Shown: positions 1 through 10,246, counted from the stretch's first letter. The stretch: DNA of 15,032 nucleotides from JAMOBE01 sp039908285 (GCA_039908285.1 JAMOBE010000090.1:1-15032), one strand, 5' to 3'. Translations and numbers: made by a program. The notes: generated from the letters alone by a model not told the origin.

Positions 1-96
1 TGCCTCTTCACACGACAGCCGGCCGTCGCCGTACCGACCCATAACCTCTTCAAACCGCATCTCGCGGACCTCCGATAGCACTCTGCCCCGACCCAT
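1..96 (-). CDS. Transposase, N-terminal fragment (runs off the left edge)
   Basis: Reading leftward from the ATG at 96-94 there is an open frame of 32 codons with no stop to the window edge. Its product starts MGRGRVLSEVREMRFEEVMG and continues to GRLSCEEA. This Met-Arg-Phe-Glu-Glu start followed by a 'GRLSCEEAA'-like helix-turn-helix beginning resembles the N-terminus of ISNCY/ISL3-like transposases, which normally continue with an 'LLGVSERTFRRW' type DNA-binding segment. That part lies outside the window. The ATG is preceded by GGAGGG on the coding strand (complement of 102-107), which supports the start. Only the first few percent of the protein can be seen, so the family call rests on a short stretch and the integrity of the element cannot be judged. 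Confidence 0.5.
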   Translation of the reverse strand, partial: MGRGRVLSEVREMRFEEVMGRYGDGRLSCEEA

Positions 97-105
97 CGCC
101 CCCTC

Positions 106-122
106 CCTGGAAGGATTCCAGG
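106..122. repeat. Perfect inverted repeat upstream of the transposase
   Basis: CCTGGAA-GGA-TTCCAGG gives two 7-bp arms around a 3-bp centre, starting 10 bp upstream of the transposase ATG. It could be part of the insertion sequence end or a transposase operator or hairpin. The IS terminus itself could not be defined because the other end is not in the window. Confidence 0.45.
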
Positions 123-165
123 ATCGCTCATATCATGTGCTACGGACAGCCCTGATTTCCGTCTA

Positions 166-195
166 TTGACTCCGTTAGAACCGCGGCATTAGAAT
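166..195 (+). promoter_or_regulatory. Probable sigma70-type promoter of the peptide/radical SAM operon
   Basis: TTGACT at 166-171 and TAGAAT at 190-195 are separated by 18 bp. Both match the -35 and -10 consensus at five or four of six positions, which is notable in such GC-rich DNA. The expected start of transcription is near position 202, leaving a short leader before the ribosome binding site (GGGGAGGAA, 237-245) of the 69-residue peptide gene. The rest of 97-248 shows no convincing gene and probably contains the end of the neighbouring insertion sequence. Confidence 0.5.
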
Positions 196-248
196 GCAAG
201 CCAAGTCCACTCGGAGCTTCTGACGTTGTTTTTGCTGGGGAGGAAGGC

Positions 249-458
249 ATGTCAATTCTCGTAAAGTCGCGCGATCAGTATTTCGAACTCTCTGAAAACG
301 TGCTCGCAACATACGCCATATCTGCGGAGGACTATCGTCGCAAGAGCAGTGGTGGTGATGTGGGCGATCCCAACGTCGCCTGGGATCAGTATGCCGATTC
401 CGTGCAGATCGGCTGCGGCTGCTGTATGGACAAGGCCAGCTACGGAGCGTCCTGCTGA
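249..458 (+). CDS. Small Cys-rich peptide, probable RiPP precursor
   Basis: This gene encodes 69 residues, with a strong Shine-Dalgarno sequence (GGGGAGGAA) ending 3-4 bp before the ATG. The first ~31 residues (MSILVKSRDQYFELSENVLA...) are hydrophilic and leader-like. The C-terminal part is short, Gly/Cys/Ser-rich and contains Cys56, Cys58, Cys59 and a terminal Cys69 (GCGCCMDKASYGASC). There is no signal peptide or membrane segment. The gene is followed after 8 bp by a radical SAM/SPASM enzyme, the usual arrangement for a RiPP precursor and its maturase. Its leader is related to the tail of the second radical SAM protein at 1958-2152: M1, I3, L4, K6, D9, Y11, E13, V18, L19, A20 and E27 are identical, and a D-V-x-D-P motif follows. 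I infer that the conserved half is the recognition leader and the Cys-rich half is the modified core. I do not recognise a named precursor family, and the modification type is unknown. Confidence 0.75.
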   Translation: MSILVKSRDQYFELSENVLATYAISAEDYRRKSSGGDVGDPNVAWDQYADSVQIGCGCCMDKASYGASC

Positions 459-466
459 CCACGCCA

Positions 467-1942
467 ATGACCGATGAGAATGACCGGCCGTCGGCGGCCT
501 TCGAGGTGAGGCACCGACGGACGGCGCGGTTGCCCTCATCGCCCGCCGCGCTGGAGCGGCTGCGTCAGGTGCCGCTGGTTCGTGTTCCCTCGCGCTTCAA
601 TGTCGCGGTCGATCTCGGGAATGGACTGAAGGCGGTCTACAACACCTTTTCCGCCGCCCTTGCCGTGGTCCCGCAGGACCTCTGGCAGCGCTTCCTGGCG
701 CCGGGGGGGCGGTTCAGTTGCGCCATTGATGCGGTTCCGCGGCCGCTTGCCGACCTCGAGGGCCGCGGCTTCTTCGTTGCCGAGGGCGTCGACGAACTCG
801 ATCTGGTGCGCGCCCACTACAATGGCGGCCGCCACGACCGTGGACGCAAGATCACCGCCAACATCCTGCCGACCCTCGGCTGCAACCTGAGCTGCTCCTA
901 TTGCTTCGAGGGCCAGCTGCAGGTGGAACGCCACTCCCGCGCCATGACCCGCGAGACCGAGGAGGCCATGGTCACCTTCCTGGCCGCCAGGGTGAAGGGC
1001 TCCCGGGGGCTGACGGTCTCGTGGTTCGGTGGCGAGCCGCTGCTGTCCGTCGCGGCGATCGAGCGGCTCAGTCCCCGGCTGCACAAGCTCTGCGAGGATG
1101 CGGAAATCCCCTACGGCGCCGTGCTGACCACCAACGGTGTGCTGCTGCGCGAGGACACCGTCGCCACCCTGGTGCGTTCGCGGGTGTCGGTTCTCCAGGT
1201 CACCGTCGACGTTCCCAATGCGACCAAGCGGGACAAGAAGGGCCGCGACACCCAGGAGACCGTGCTGGACAATCTGGTTGCCGCCGCCGCCGCTGCCGCG
1301 GTCCACCTGCGCATCAACCTGACCCGCGACGCGCCCGACGAGTGGGACGACCTTTTCGACGGCCTGGTGCGCCGGGGCCTCCACAAGACCCTCAAGTCGG
1401 TCAACATCGCCAACGTCTATCAGCCGGAGCACGCCCGCGCCGACGGCGTGCGCAGCGACGTGGCGCACCGCACCTACGTGGACGTGGTGCGCCGTCAGCG
1501 CCACCGCGCCCGGGCCCTGGGCCTGCCCATGCACACCTCGCTGTCGTGGCAGAAGCCGGGGGGCTGCGCCGCCACCGCCGAGACCGCCTTCACCATCGAT
1601 CCCGACGGTTTCCTGTTCAAGTGCCCGGAAGACGCCGGCTGGCCCGAGCGGGCGTTCGGATCCGTGTTCGTGGACGGGCCGACCAATCAGGCCAATTCCC
1701 TGTTCTGGCTCACATACGACTGGTTCCGTCACGAGCAATGCCGGGACTGCGCGGTTCTGCCGCAATGCGCCGGCGGCTGCCCGCACCGCCGCCTGTTCCA
1801 GCCGGACCTCGATCGCGACGATTTCTGCTATTGGTTCCTGCGGGGCGACCTCGAAGGCCGGATCCTCGAACTGGCCACCAGTCTGATGTTCGGCGGCGCC
1901 GACGCGGATGGATCATCCGCGGTCGAGGGGTGCGGGACGTAG
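467..1942 (+). CDS. Radical SAM/SPASM peptide maturase
   Basis: The 491-residue protein has three parts. Residues 1-125 form an N-terminal region containing a segment of the kind that often serves for leader binding in maturases (about 44-105, 'NVAVDLGNGLKAVYNTFSAAL'). The radical SAM core carries Cys139-x3-Cys143-x2-Cys146 (LGCNLSCSYCFEG) and the SAM-binding WFGGEPLL. The C-terminal SPASM-type region has Cys at about 367, 386, 425, 428, 434, 438 and 452 (CRDCAVLPQCAGGCPHRR), enough for auxiliary 4Fe-4S clusters. Enzymes of this architecture in RiPP pathways install C-C, C-S or C-O crosslinks, or related changes, on precursor peptides. The small peptide gene 8 bp upstream is the obvious substrate. 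The stop overlaps a hairpin shared with the convergent operon. The substrate and the chemistry are inferred, not seen. Confidence 0.85.
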   Translation: MTDENDRPSAAFEVRHRRTARLPSSPAALERLRQVPLVRVPSRFNVAVDLGNGLKAVYNTFSAALAVVPQDLWQRFLAPGGRFSCAIDAVPRPLADLEGRGFFVAEGVDELDLVRAHYNGGRHDRGRKITANILPTLGCNLSCSYCFEGQLQVERHSRAMTRETEEAMVTFLAARVKGSRGLTVSWFGGEPLLSVAAIERLSPRLHKLCEDAEIPYGAVLTTNGVLLREDTVATLVRSRVSVLQVTVDVPNATKRDKKGRDTQETVLDNLVAAAAAAAVHLRINLTRDAPDEWDDLFDGLVRRGLHKTLKSVNIANVYQPEHARADGVRSDVAHRTYVDVVRRQRHRARALGLPMHTSLSWQKPGGCAATAETAFTIDPDGFLFKCPEDAGWPERAFGSVFVDGPTNQANSLFWLTYDWFRHEQCRDCAVLPQCAGGCPHRRLFQPDLDRDDFCYWFLRGDLEGRILELATSLMFGGADADGSSAVEGCGT

Positions 1943-1950
1943 CACCCCTC
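1925..1950. terminator. Bidirectional hairpin at the convergent stop codons
   Basis: GAGGGGTGC (1925-1933) and GCACCCCTC (1942-1950) are a perfect 9-bp inverted repeat with an 8-bp loop. It covers the stop codon of the forward radical SAM gene (1940-1942) and ends 7 bp before the stop of the leftward one. Its position between converging genes suggests a shared transcription barrier. No T-tract follows on either strand, so intrinsic termination is uncertain. Confidence 0.45.
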
Positions 1951-1957
1951 CGCCATC

Positions 1958-2152
1958 TCAGAAATCCTCCACCCGGCAGGCGGCAAGATCGATGAAGTTG
2001 CAGTTGTCCCGCCGGTCGCGGGCCGGGTCGGCGACGTCGGTCCCGAGCTTCTGCAGACGCTGTTCGAACTGTTCCCTGGTCAGACCGCTGCTGGCGAGAA
2101 CCTCGTCGGGGATCTCGTAGTATCGGTCGCCATGCTTGATCAGGATGGGCAT
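1958..2152 (-). CDS. Internal precursor-like peptide within the radical SAM gene (64 residues)
   Basis: In frame with the upstream enzyme, codon 370 is an ATG (2152-2150) preceded by GGAGGGAAA, a near-ideal ribosome binding site. From there 64 residues follow, beginning MPILIKHGDRYYEIPDEVLA and ending with a core-like segment with Cys51 and Cys59. The first 31 residues share 11 identities and many conservative changes with the free peptide at 249-458, and both then carry D-V-x-D-P. The segment may be translated on its own, only as a tail of the enzyme, or as both. Separate translation is inferred from the start signals; homology to the free peptide is seen directly. Confidence 0.6.
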   Translation of the reverse strand: MPILIKHGDRYYEIPDEVLASSGLTREQFEQRLQKLGTDVADPARDRRDNCNFIDLAACRVEDF

Positions 2153-3259
2153 TTTCCCTCCGTGGTATCGGGTGCCGGTAATCGGCTCGAAATGGTCTTC
2201 GATGAAGGCCTTCGTCGCTTCGCACCATGGCGAGGGGGCGGCGAAATCGCCGGTGGCGTCCACGGCGTCGAGCGGACAGCCGCCGTGGCACAGCGACCAC
2301 AGCCGGCAGTCCCGGCAGGCGCCCTGTCGCAGCGTCGTCTGCCGCCCGGCGATGGGGACGCGCCGAGGGTCTGCCAGCACCTCGGCGAAGGAACGCTCGA
2401 ATACGGACCCATATTCGAGAACCTGGCGGTCCGAGGCCCGGCCGCAGTGGGAGTAGGTGCCGTCCGGTTCCACGCCCAGGTGGGTCGCGGCGCAGGTTCC
2501 CGCCTCCCGGCAATAAAGATGCGGAACGCCGTCGAGGATGGAGCGGGTGAGCGACCGGAACGGCTCGACGTGGGGGTGGCGTTCGCGCCGTGGCCACCAT
2601 GTCGTGAAGACCGTCCCCAGGAAATCGGCGAACTGACGCGGGCTTATGGCCAAGTCGCCGGCCCCATCCGGTCCGGGGTCGACGGCATGGAGAGAGATGT
2701 TTCCGTCCGGCTTGAGGCGGATCAACTCGGCGAAGATCTCCTCCGCCCTGTCGAGGGCGGGCCGGGTGACCACGTAGATCAGCCCCCAGCCGAAGCGCTC
2801 CGCCTCCAGGAGCCGGACGGCCTCATGGAAGCGCTCGCGGTAGGCATCGCAGTCGCGGGCCTTGCCGAGACCGCGCAGGCCGGGCAGAGGCTCGTAGCTC
2901 GTGCCGATCCCGAACAGTCCAAGCCGGCGTAGTGGCGCGACGAACCTCTCCCCGAACAGGGTCAGGTTGGTCTGGAGCCGGTGGGCGATGCGGGACGCCG
3001 TCGTCCCGCACGACCGCCGCTGACAGGCCAGGACGTCCTCGAAGAACCCCGGTCCCATGAGAAGCGGCTCGCCGCCATGCCAGGTGATGACCACGGTCTC
3101 CCGCGGCCGCTCCGTCAGGAACTCGTGGACGCGGTCGAACAGCCGCTCCAGCACCGCGGGCGGCATGCGGTCACGACTGGAGCGCGCGGCGTTGGCGGAG
3201 CTGCAGTAGGCACAGGCGGCATTGCATCGCAGCGTCGGCTTGACGATAACCGAAACCAT
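1958..3259 (-). CDS. Radical SAM/SPASM enzyme with a precursor-like C-terminal peptide
   Basis: The protein has 433 residues. The radical SAM motif lies at the very N-terminus, with Cys12-x3-Cys16-x2-Cys19 (LRCNAACAYC), followed by HGGEPLL at 61-67. A SPASM-like region contains Cys250, 256, 272, 315, 318, 324, 328 and 346 (CRDCRLWSLCHGGCPLD). The catalytic part appears to end near residue 368. Residues 370-433 are an extra tail that resembles the 69-residue peptide encoded at 249-458 and contains two Cys, in NCNFIDLAACRVEDF. The gene starts 6 bp after the ABC exporter stop and is the last gene of a leftward three-gene operon. The enzyme differs from the forward maturase: it lacks a long N-terminal domain and has CSSAN instead of CFEG after the cluster motif, so the two are not recent duplicates. 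It probably modifies its own tail or a peptide translated from the internal start. A missing stop codon through sequencing error is the main alternative. Confidence 0.85.
   Translation of the reverse strand: MVSVIVKPTLRCNAACAYCSSANAARSSRDRMPPAVLERLFDRVHEFLTERPRETVVITWHGGEPLLMGPGFFEDVLACQRRSCGTTASRIAHRLQTNLTLFGERFVAPLRRLGLFGIGTSYEPLPGLRGLGKARDCDAYRERFHEAVRLLEAERFGWGLIYVVTRPALDRAEEIFAELIRLKPDGNISLHAVDPGPDGAGDLAISPRQFADFLGTVFTTWWPRRERHPHVEPFRSLTRSILDGVPHLYCREAGTCAATHLGVEPDGTYSHCGRASDRQVLEYGSVFERSFAEVLADPRRVPIAGRQTTLRQGACRDCRLWSLCHGGCPLDAVDATGDFAAPSPWCEATKAFIEDHFEPITGTRYHGGKMPILIKHGDRYYEIPDEVLASSGLTREQFEQRLQKLGTDVADPARDRRDNCNFIDLAACRVEDF
2156..2161 (-). promoter_or_regulatory. Internal Shine-Dalgarno for the 64-residue peptide
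   Basis: On the coding strand GGAGGG sits 3 bp before the internal ATG at 2152-2150. It encodes the His-Gly-Gly run at the end of the radical SAM domain and is the strongest start signal within that gene. Confidence 0.5.
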
Positions 3260-3265
3260 GCTCTC

Positions 3266-5170
3266 TCACCCCTCGACCAGGGCCTTGTGGAACAGGTCCG
3301 ACCGGTCCTGGACCTCGCGGAAGGTGCCCCGGGTGACGATGCGTCCGCCGTCCATCAGCAGGATTTCGTCGGCGTGGCGAACGAGGTCCGGGTCGTGGCT
3401 TACCGTTATCAAGATGCGCTCCGTCTTCCAGTGCAGCAAGACATCAACGACGCGCGCGGTGCCGCGGGGATCGAGCGACGACGTCGGCTCGTCGAGAATC
3501 GCGACCGGAGTGCGACGAAGCAGCGCCCTCCCCAGGGCCACCAACTGGCCCTGTCCGCCGGACAGGCTGGCCCCCTGACGGCCGACGGGGAAGGCCAGTC
3601 CACGGCGGGTGAGCGCCGCCGGTCCGTCCTCCGCTCCGGGATCGTCCGGTGTCATGTCGCGGGCCTTGAGACGGCAGAGAGCCCCAACCCCAAGGGCGTC
3701 GAGAAGCTGGACATCGGCAGCGTCGAGGGCTGCGCCCGGGTCCACGGTCTCGTCCACCTCCGCCCGTCCGAACAAAAGGTTCTCGCCGATGGTCGCGTTC
3801 ATCAGGGCGGGAAACTGCGGCAGGTAGGAGAACAGCAGGGACGATGCGGCTGGATCGAACGGCCTGCCGTCCACCGTCACGCGTCCCGCCTGGGGCTGGA
3901 GCCGCCCCAGCAGCAGATTGACCAGGGTGGACTTGCCGCTGCCGGCCCGCCCCACCACCGCGTACCAGCGCCCCTGGCTGAACGTGGCGTCGATGGCCTC
4001 GACCCCGGCACTGCCTGGCGCATTGGGGCGGCCGTGAAAATAGCGGACCCCGTCGAGGCGTATGGTCGTCCCATGGACCACCGCTGGAGTGGGCTCGGCC
4101 GTCACGCCGCGTCCGTGGGTCTCGTACTCCTCAAGCCGCTCCTGACTGGTCCGGGCGAGACGGAAATCGACGCTCAGCTGGATCAGGTCGGACGAACTCT
4201 TGAACAGGCCCGGCAGCGCCAGGATGACGACCGGAAGAAGCGCCAGGGCGCCGGCGTTCTCGCCCTGGGAGCGGATATGGAGAACGACGACAATGGTGCC
4301 GGCGATGGCCGCCAGCGCCGACAGCAGATCTCCCATGCGCAGCGCCCCGGAGACGGTGACGAACCGCAGATAGGCCGAGGTTCGCTCCACCTGGACCCGG
4401 CCGAGGGTCCGGAAGGCCTTGGCGTACAGATGTCCGACCTGGACCTCGGGGGCGAGCCGCAGGAAGTCCTCGAACCGCGATTTCACGCGATCGTCCTGGA
4501 CCAGGTAGTCGCGGTCGAGATCGGCGATGCGGCGGGTGATGTGGCGGGTCCAGCCCGCCATCGCCAGACACGCCGACGCAGCAACCAGGGCCAGACGCCA
4601 GTCGCGCTGGAGGAAGAACACGAGGTGGCCCAGGATGAGGACCGCCGACCACCACACCCGCACCACGTTGGCGCGCCGCTCGCACACCCGGTTGAGATCG
4701 GTGGCGAGGCGGTTGACCGTCTCGGCGGGGGAATGGTCGGCAAGGAAGGCATCGTCCTTGCCGAGAAGGTGCATGAGAACCTGCGCCTCGATGTCGTTGC
4801 GCGTGCCGATGCGCAGCAGGCCGGTGGCGCGGATGCGGACATAGTCGAGAACGTCGGCGGTCAGGTGGGCGACGACGAACAGCACCAGGCAGACGACCGG
4901 AAACGCCACGTCGAGCCGCTCGGAAAGCATCGCCACTGGCCGCAGCAGGCCCCAGTCGCGGGCATCGAGTCCTGGCGGAAAGCCGCTCCCCCCCCCTGCC
5001 GAACCGGCAGCCGATGCCGGGGCCGTCAGCGCCTGGGTCAGGGCGGCGAGAAGGTAATTCTGCGCATAGGCGAGCCCTGCCGCCACCGCACCGGTCGCGA
5101 ACAGCAGCCCGATCAGCGGCCGGTGACGCCGATGCCAGAGCGACAGCCAGTGGGCCAATCCCCCGTCCAT
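3266..5170 (-). CDS. ABC exporter, fused membrane and ATPase domains
   Basis: The 634-residue protein is a half-transporter that should dimerise in the inner membrane. Residues ~18-335 form the transmembrane domain, with hydrophobic segments near 18-48, 88-108, 172-188, 192-207, 283-298 and 306-323. Residues ~365-634 are the nucleotide-binding domain: Walker A GRAGSGKST at 407-415, Q-loop Gln452 (YLPQFP), signature LSGGQ at 536-540, Walker B with DEPTSSLD at 560-567 and switch His592 (VSHD). No N-terminal C39 peptidase domain is present, so leader removal would need another protein. The gene lies 26 bp after the VWA/caspase-like gene and 6 bp before the radical SAM gene, which suggests export of the modified peptide. 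Multidrug or lipid export by a related transporter cannot be excluded from sequence. The start has an AAGGA-type binding site about 10 bp upstream. Confidence 0.85.
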   Translation of the reverse strand: MDGGLAHWLSLWHRRHRPLIGLLFATGAVAAGLAYAQNYLLAALTQALTAPASAAGSAGGGSGFPPGLDARDWGLLRPVAMLSERLDVAFPVVCLVLFVVAHLTADVLDYVRIRATGLLRIGTRNDIEAQVLMHLLGKDDAFLADHSPAETVNRLATDLNRVCERRANVVRVWWSAVLILGHLVFFLQRDWRLALVAASACLAMAGWTRHITRRIADLDRDYLVQDDRVKSRFEDFLRLAPEVQVGHLYAKAFRTLGRVQVERTSAYLRFVTVSGALRMGDLLSALAAIAGTIVVVLHIRSQGENAGALALLPVVILALPGLFKSSSDLIQLSVDFRLARTSQERLEEYETHGRGVTAEPTPAVVHGTTIRLDGVRYFHGRPNAPGSAGVEAIDATFSQGRWYAVVGRAGSGKSTLVNLLLGRLQPQAGRVTVDGRPFDPAASSLLFSYLPQFPALMNATIGENLLFGRAEVDETVDPGAALDAADVQLLDALGVGALCRLKARDMTPDDPGAEDGPAALTRRGLAFPVGRQGASLSGGQGQLVALGRALLRRTPVAILDEPTSSLDPRGTARVVDVLLHWKTERILITVSHDPDLVRHADEILLMDGGRIVTRGTFREVQDRSDLFHKALVEG

Positions 5171-5196
5171 GGGTCTTCATCCTTCAAACTCCCTGC

Positions 5197-7725
<2,529 letters not shown>

Positions 7726-8051
7726 ATCCCTCTCCCACGGATCACCAAGCCAAGACCCGGCAGACTAACACGCCGCATCGTGAAAAAAAGGGTTCATACG
7801 TCCAGGCTGTCCCTCCTCAGAATTCTGTACGCCGCAGAATTCTTGGGCATCGTCACCGGAATGGCGACGCAGTTCACGATGTATGCGGACAGCGCACGGC
7901 TCCGCCGGAGCATCGAGTCGCGTCGAGTCGGACCTGGTAAAGCAAAAGGAACAGTGCGAACTCTCGGTGGGCGTTGCTATGCTCATCCCAGTGTCAGCTC
8001 GGAGACGTCAGGACGTTTGCGGTGGCAGGCCTTCAGAAGCGGACCAGCACG
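7726..8051. other. Divergent intergenic region without a gene
   Basis: This 326-bp stretch lies between the leftward VWA gene and the rightward cas3. It has somewhat lower GC than its flanks and should contain the promoters of both operons, but no clear -35/-10 pair was found on either strand. It holds two AGAATTCT palindromes (7819-7826 and 7836-7843) and a TCGAGTCG octamer repeated with a 10-bp period (7913-7920 and 7923-7930). Open frames through it lack homology I can recognise. Confidence 0.6.
7818..7844. promoter_or_regulatory. Tandem palindromes, possible operator
   Basis: Two copies of the 8-bp palindrome AGAATTCT lie 17 bp apart, centre to centre, as CAGAATTCTG and CAGAATTCTT. They sit about 100 bp upstream of the VWA gene start and 210 bp upstream of cas3. 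The near 1.6-turn spacing and the AT-rich palindromes in GC-rich DNA suggest a binding site for a dimeric regulator; this is inference. Confidence 0.35.
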
Positions 8052-10202
8052 ATGACGGACTGGTATGCACACGCCGGCGGTGCCGATCACGAACATTGGG
8101 AACCACTTGGGCTCCATCTCGAACGAGTCGCCAGGTTGGCCGGGCCGTATGCCGACACCATCGGCGCCCCTGGTTGGGGGCGGCCGCTTGGCTTGCTGCA
8201 TGACATCGGCAAGAGTTGCGATGCCTTCCAACATCGCCTGGCGGGCGGTCCGTCGATCGACCACGCCACGGCCGGGGGGCGCGAGGCCGTGGCCCGGTGG
8301 GGGAACCTCGGTCGGCTGATGGCCTATGCTCTGGTCGGCCACCATGGCGGCCTGCCTGATTTCACAGACCTTGAGCGCCGGTTGAAAAACATCGTCCCAG
8401 CATACGATACCAAAACCGTCGGAGAGCTGGCGCCGCCGCCGTTGCCGCCAGTGCTGGCTTCGGTCGGCGCGGCGGAGAAACAGTTCCCCCTGTCGTTCTT
8501 CGTCCGCATGCTCTATTCGTGTCTGGTCGATGCCGACTTCCTAGCCACCGAGTGCTACTTCGACCCTGGGGCGGCATTGCGGCGCGGTCCGGATTCCTCA
8601 CCCGACATGGGGGCACTCGAGGACAGCCTTGACGGCTACCTGGCCGGCATGGAGCCGAACGAAACGCCCATCAACAGCCTGCGCGCCAAGGTGCTGGAGC
8701 GTTGCCGGGCCATGGCGGACGCGGCGCCGGGCCTGTTTTCACTCACCGTGCCGACCGGCGGCGGCAAGACGCTGTCATCGCTCGCCTTCGCCCTGCGCCA
8801 TGCCCGCCGCCATGAGCTTGATCGCGTCATTTACGTCATTCCTTATACCAGTATCATTGAACAGACGGCGGCTGTGTTCCGTAGTGCCCTTCCGCCGGGG
8901 ACCGTGCTTGAGCACCACAGCAATTACCGCCACCCGAAGGACAACGGAACAGCGGACGAGTTCGACGACCGCACCAGGCTGCGCCTGGCCGAGGAGACCT
9001 GGGATATGCCGGTGGTGGTCACCACCACCATCCAGTTCTTTGAATCCCTGTTCACCAACCGGGCCAGCCGCTGCCGCAAGCTGCATAATATCGCCAGGTC
9101 GGTGGTGGTTCTGGATGAAGTGCAGTTGCTGCCAGCCGATTTCCTCCGCCCGTGTCTCGCCGTGGTCGGTGAACTGGTACGCGGCTACGGGGCGACGGTG
9201 GTGCTGTGCACGGCGACCCAGCCGGCGTTGCGCCGCTCGGCCGATTTCAGGGCCGGTCTTACGGATGTGCGCGAGATCATGACCGATCCCCATTCCCTGC
9301 ACGACCAACTGCGGCGGGTGGCGGTGGAGCGCCTCGGCCGCCTCGGCGATGGCGCCCTGGCCGAAGCGATGCGCGGCCATCCCCAGGTCCTGACCGTGGT
9401 CGACCGCCGCCGTCACGCCGCCGAACTGTTCCGCCTGCTGGGGGACGTTCCGGGTGCCGCGCACCTGAGCGCGCGCATGTGCCCGGCCCACCGCCGCGAA
9501 AAGCTCGCCGCGATCCGCCAGGACCTAAAGGATGGCAGGCCGTGCCGGCTGGTCTCCACCCAACTCATCGAGGCCGGGGTGGACGTCGATTTCCCGGTGG
9601 TCTACCGGGCGATGGCCGGACTTGACAGCATCATCCAGGCGGCCGGCCGCTGCAACCGCGAGGGAAGGCGCGCCCTCGGCGCCGTGCGCCTGTTCGAGCC
9701 CGACGGGTGGCCACTCCGGGGCGAGTGGCACCGGCGCGCGGAGATCACCCGGCTTCTTCTCGACCAGGTCACCGATCCGCTTGCCCCGGCCACCATCGAA
9801 CGCTTCTTCCGCAGCCTGTACGCCGATGCCGACCTGGACCATCGGAAAGTTCTTGGCACCCTGCTCCCTGATCCGCGGCTCGCCAATTTCAATTTCAAGA
9901 CCGCGGCGAACCTGTTCCGCCTGATCGACACCGAGATGATCGACGTGATCGTACCGTGGGATGACGAGGCCCACTGGGTCATCACCGCCGTGCGCGCGAG
10001 CGATACGCCGCAGGCCTTCCTGCGCGACCTGCAGCCCTATACGGTCCAGCTCTATGCCAACGAGGTGGCGGCCCTGATCACCGCCGGCGCGATCGAGACC
10101 GTGCGCGAACGCTTCCGGGTCCTGGACCGCGAGGCCTACCACGATGCGCTCGGCGTCATGAGCGCTTCGGATGCCGTGCGGCCGGACGGGATGTTCGTGT
10201 AG
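8052..10202 (+). CDS. cas3: Type I-C CRISPR nuclease-helicase Cas3
   Basis: The 716-residue protein cuts and unwinds target DNA after recruitment by Cascade. The start at 8052 (MTDWYAHAGG) is chosen because Cas3 proteins begin close to the first HD histidine; an in-frame ATG at 7974 would add 26 unrelated residues. The N-terminal HD nuclease domain carries His7, LLHDIGK with His50-Asp51, His71 (DHATAG) and GHHGG at 97-100. The superfamily 2 helicase follows, with Walker A PTGGGKT at 234-240, motif II DEVQ at 355-358 (in place of DEAH), CTATQPAL for motif III and QAAGRCNREG at 529-538 for motif VI. All nuclease and helicase motifs appear intact. It is the first gene of the cas operon, separated from cas5c by 122 bp. 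Confidence 0.95.
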   Translation: MTDWYAHAGGADHEHWEPLGLHLERVARLAGPYADTIGAPGWGRPLGLLHDIGKSCDAFQHRLAGGPSIDHATAGGREAVARWGNLGRLMAYALVGHHGGLPDFTDLERRLKNIVPAYDTKTVGELAPPPLPPVLASVGAAEKQFPLSFFVRMLYSCLVDADFLATECYFDPGAALRRGPDSSPDMGALEDSLDGYLAGMEPNETPINSLRAKVLERCRAMADAAPGLFSLTVPTGGGKTLSSLAFALRHARRHELDRVIYVIPYTSIIEQTAAVFRSALPPGTVLEHHSNYRHPKDNGTADEFDDRTRLRLAEETWDMPVVVTTTIQFFESLFTNRASRCRKLHNIARSVVVLDEVQLLPADFLRPCLAVVGELVRGYGATVVLCTATQPALRRSADFRAGLTDVREIMTDPHSLHDQLRRVAVERLGRLGDGALAEAMRGHPQVLTVVDRRRHAAELFRLLGDVPGAAHLSARMCPAHRREKLAAIRQDLKDGRPCRLVSTQLIEAGVDVDFPVVYRAMAGLDSIIQAAGRCNREGRRALGAVRLFEPDGWPLRGEWHRRAEITRLLLDQVTDPLAPATIERFFRSLYADADLDHRKVLGTLLPDPRLANFNFKTAANLFRLIDTEMIDVIVPWDDEAHWVITAVRASDTPQAFLRDLQPYTVQLYANEVAALITAGAIETVRERFRVLDREAYHDALGVMSASDAVRPDGMFV

Positions 10203-10246
10203 CTGCGACCCACTCCGTAACCACCGGCATTTAACGCAGTGCTGGA

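Noticed and set aside
536..1786. Long open frame of 416 codons opposite the forward radical SAM gene
   Set aside because: It is a by-product of high GC content: it has no recognisable domains, and the opposite strand carries clear radical SAM and SPASM motifs.
7782..7790. A-run near the divergent promoters as a terminator tract
   Set aside because: No stable stem precedes it in either direction.
7974..8051. Longer cas3 start giving 26 extra residues
   Set aside because: The extra residues resemble no Cas3 sequence, and the first HD histidine normally follows within a few residues of the start, as with the ATG at 8052.
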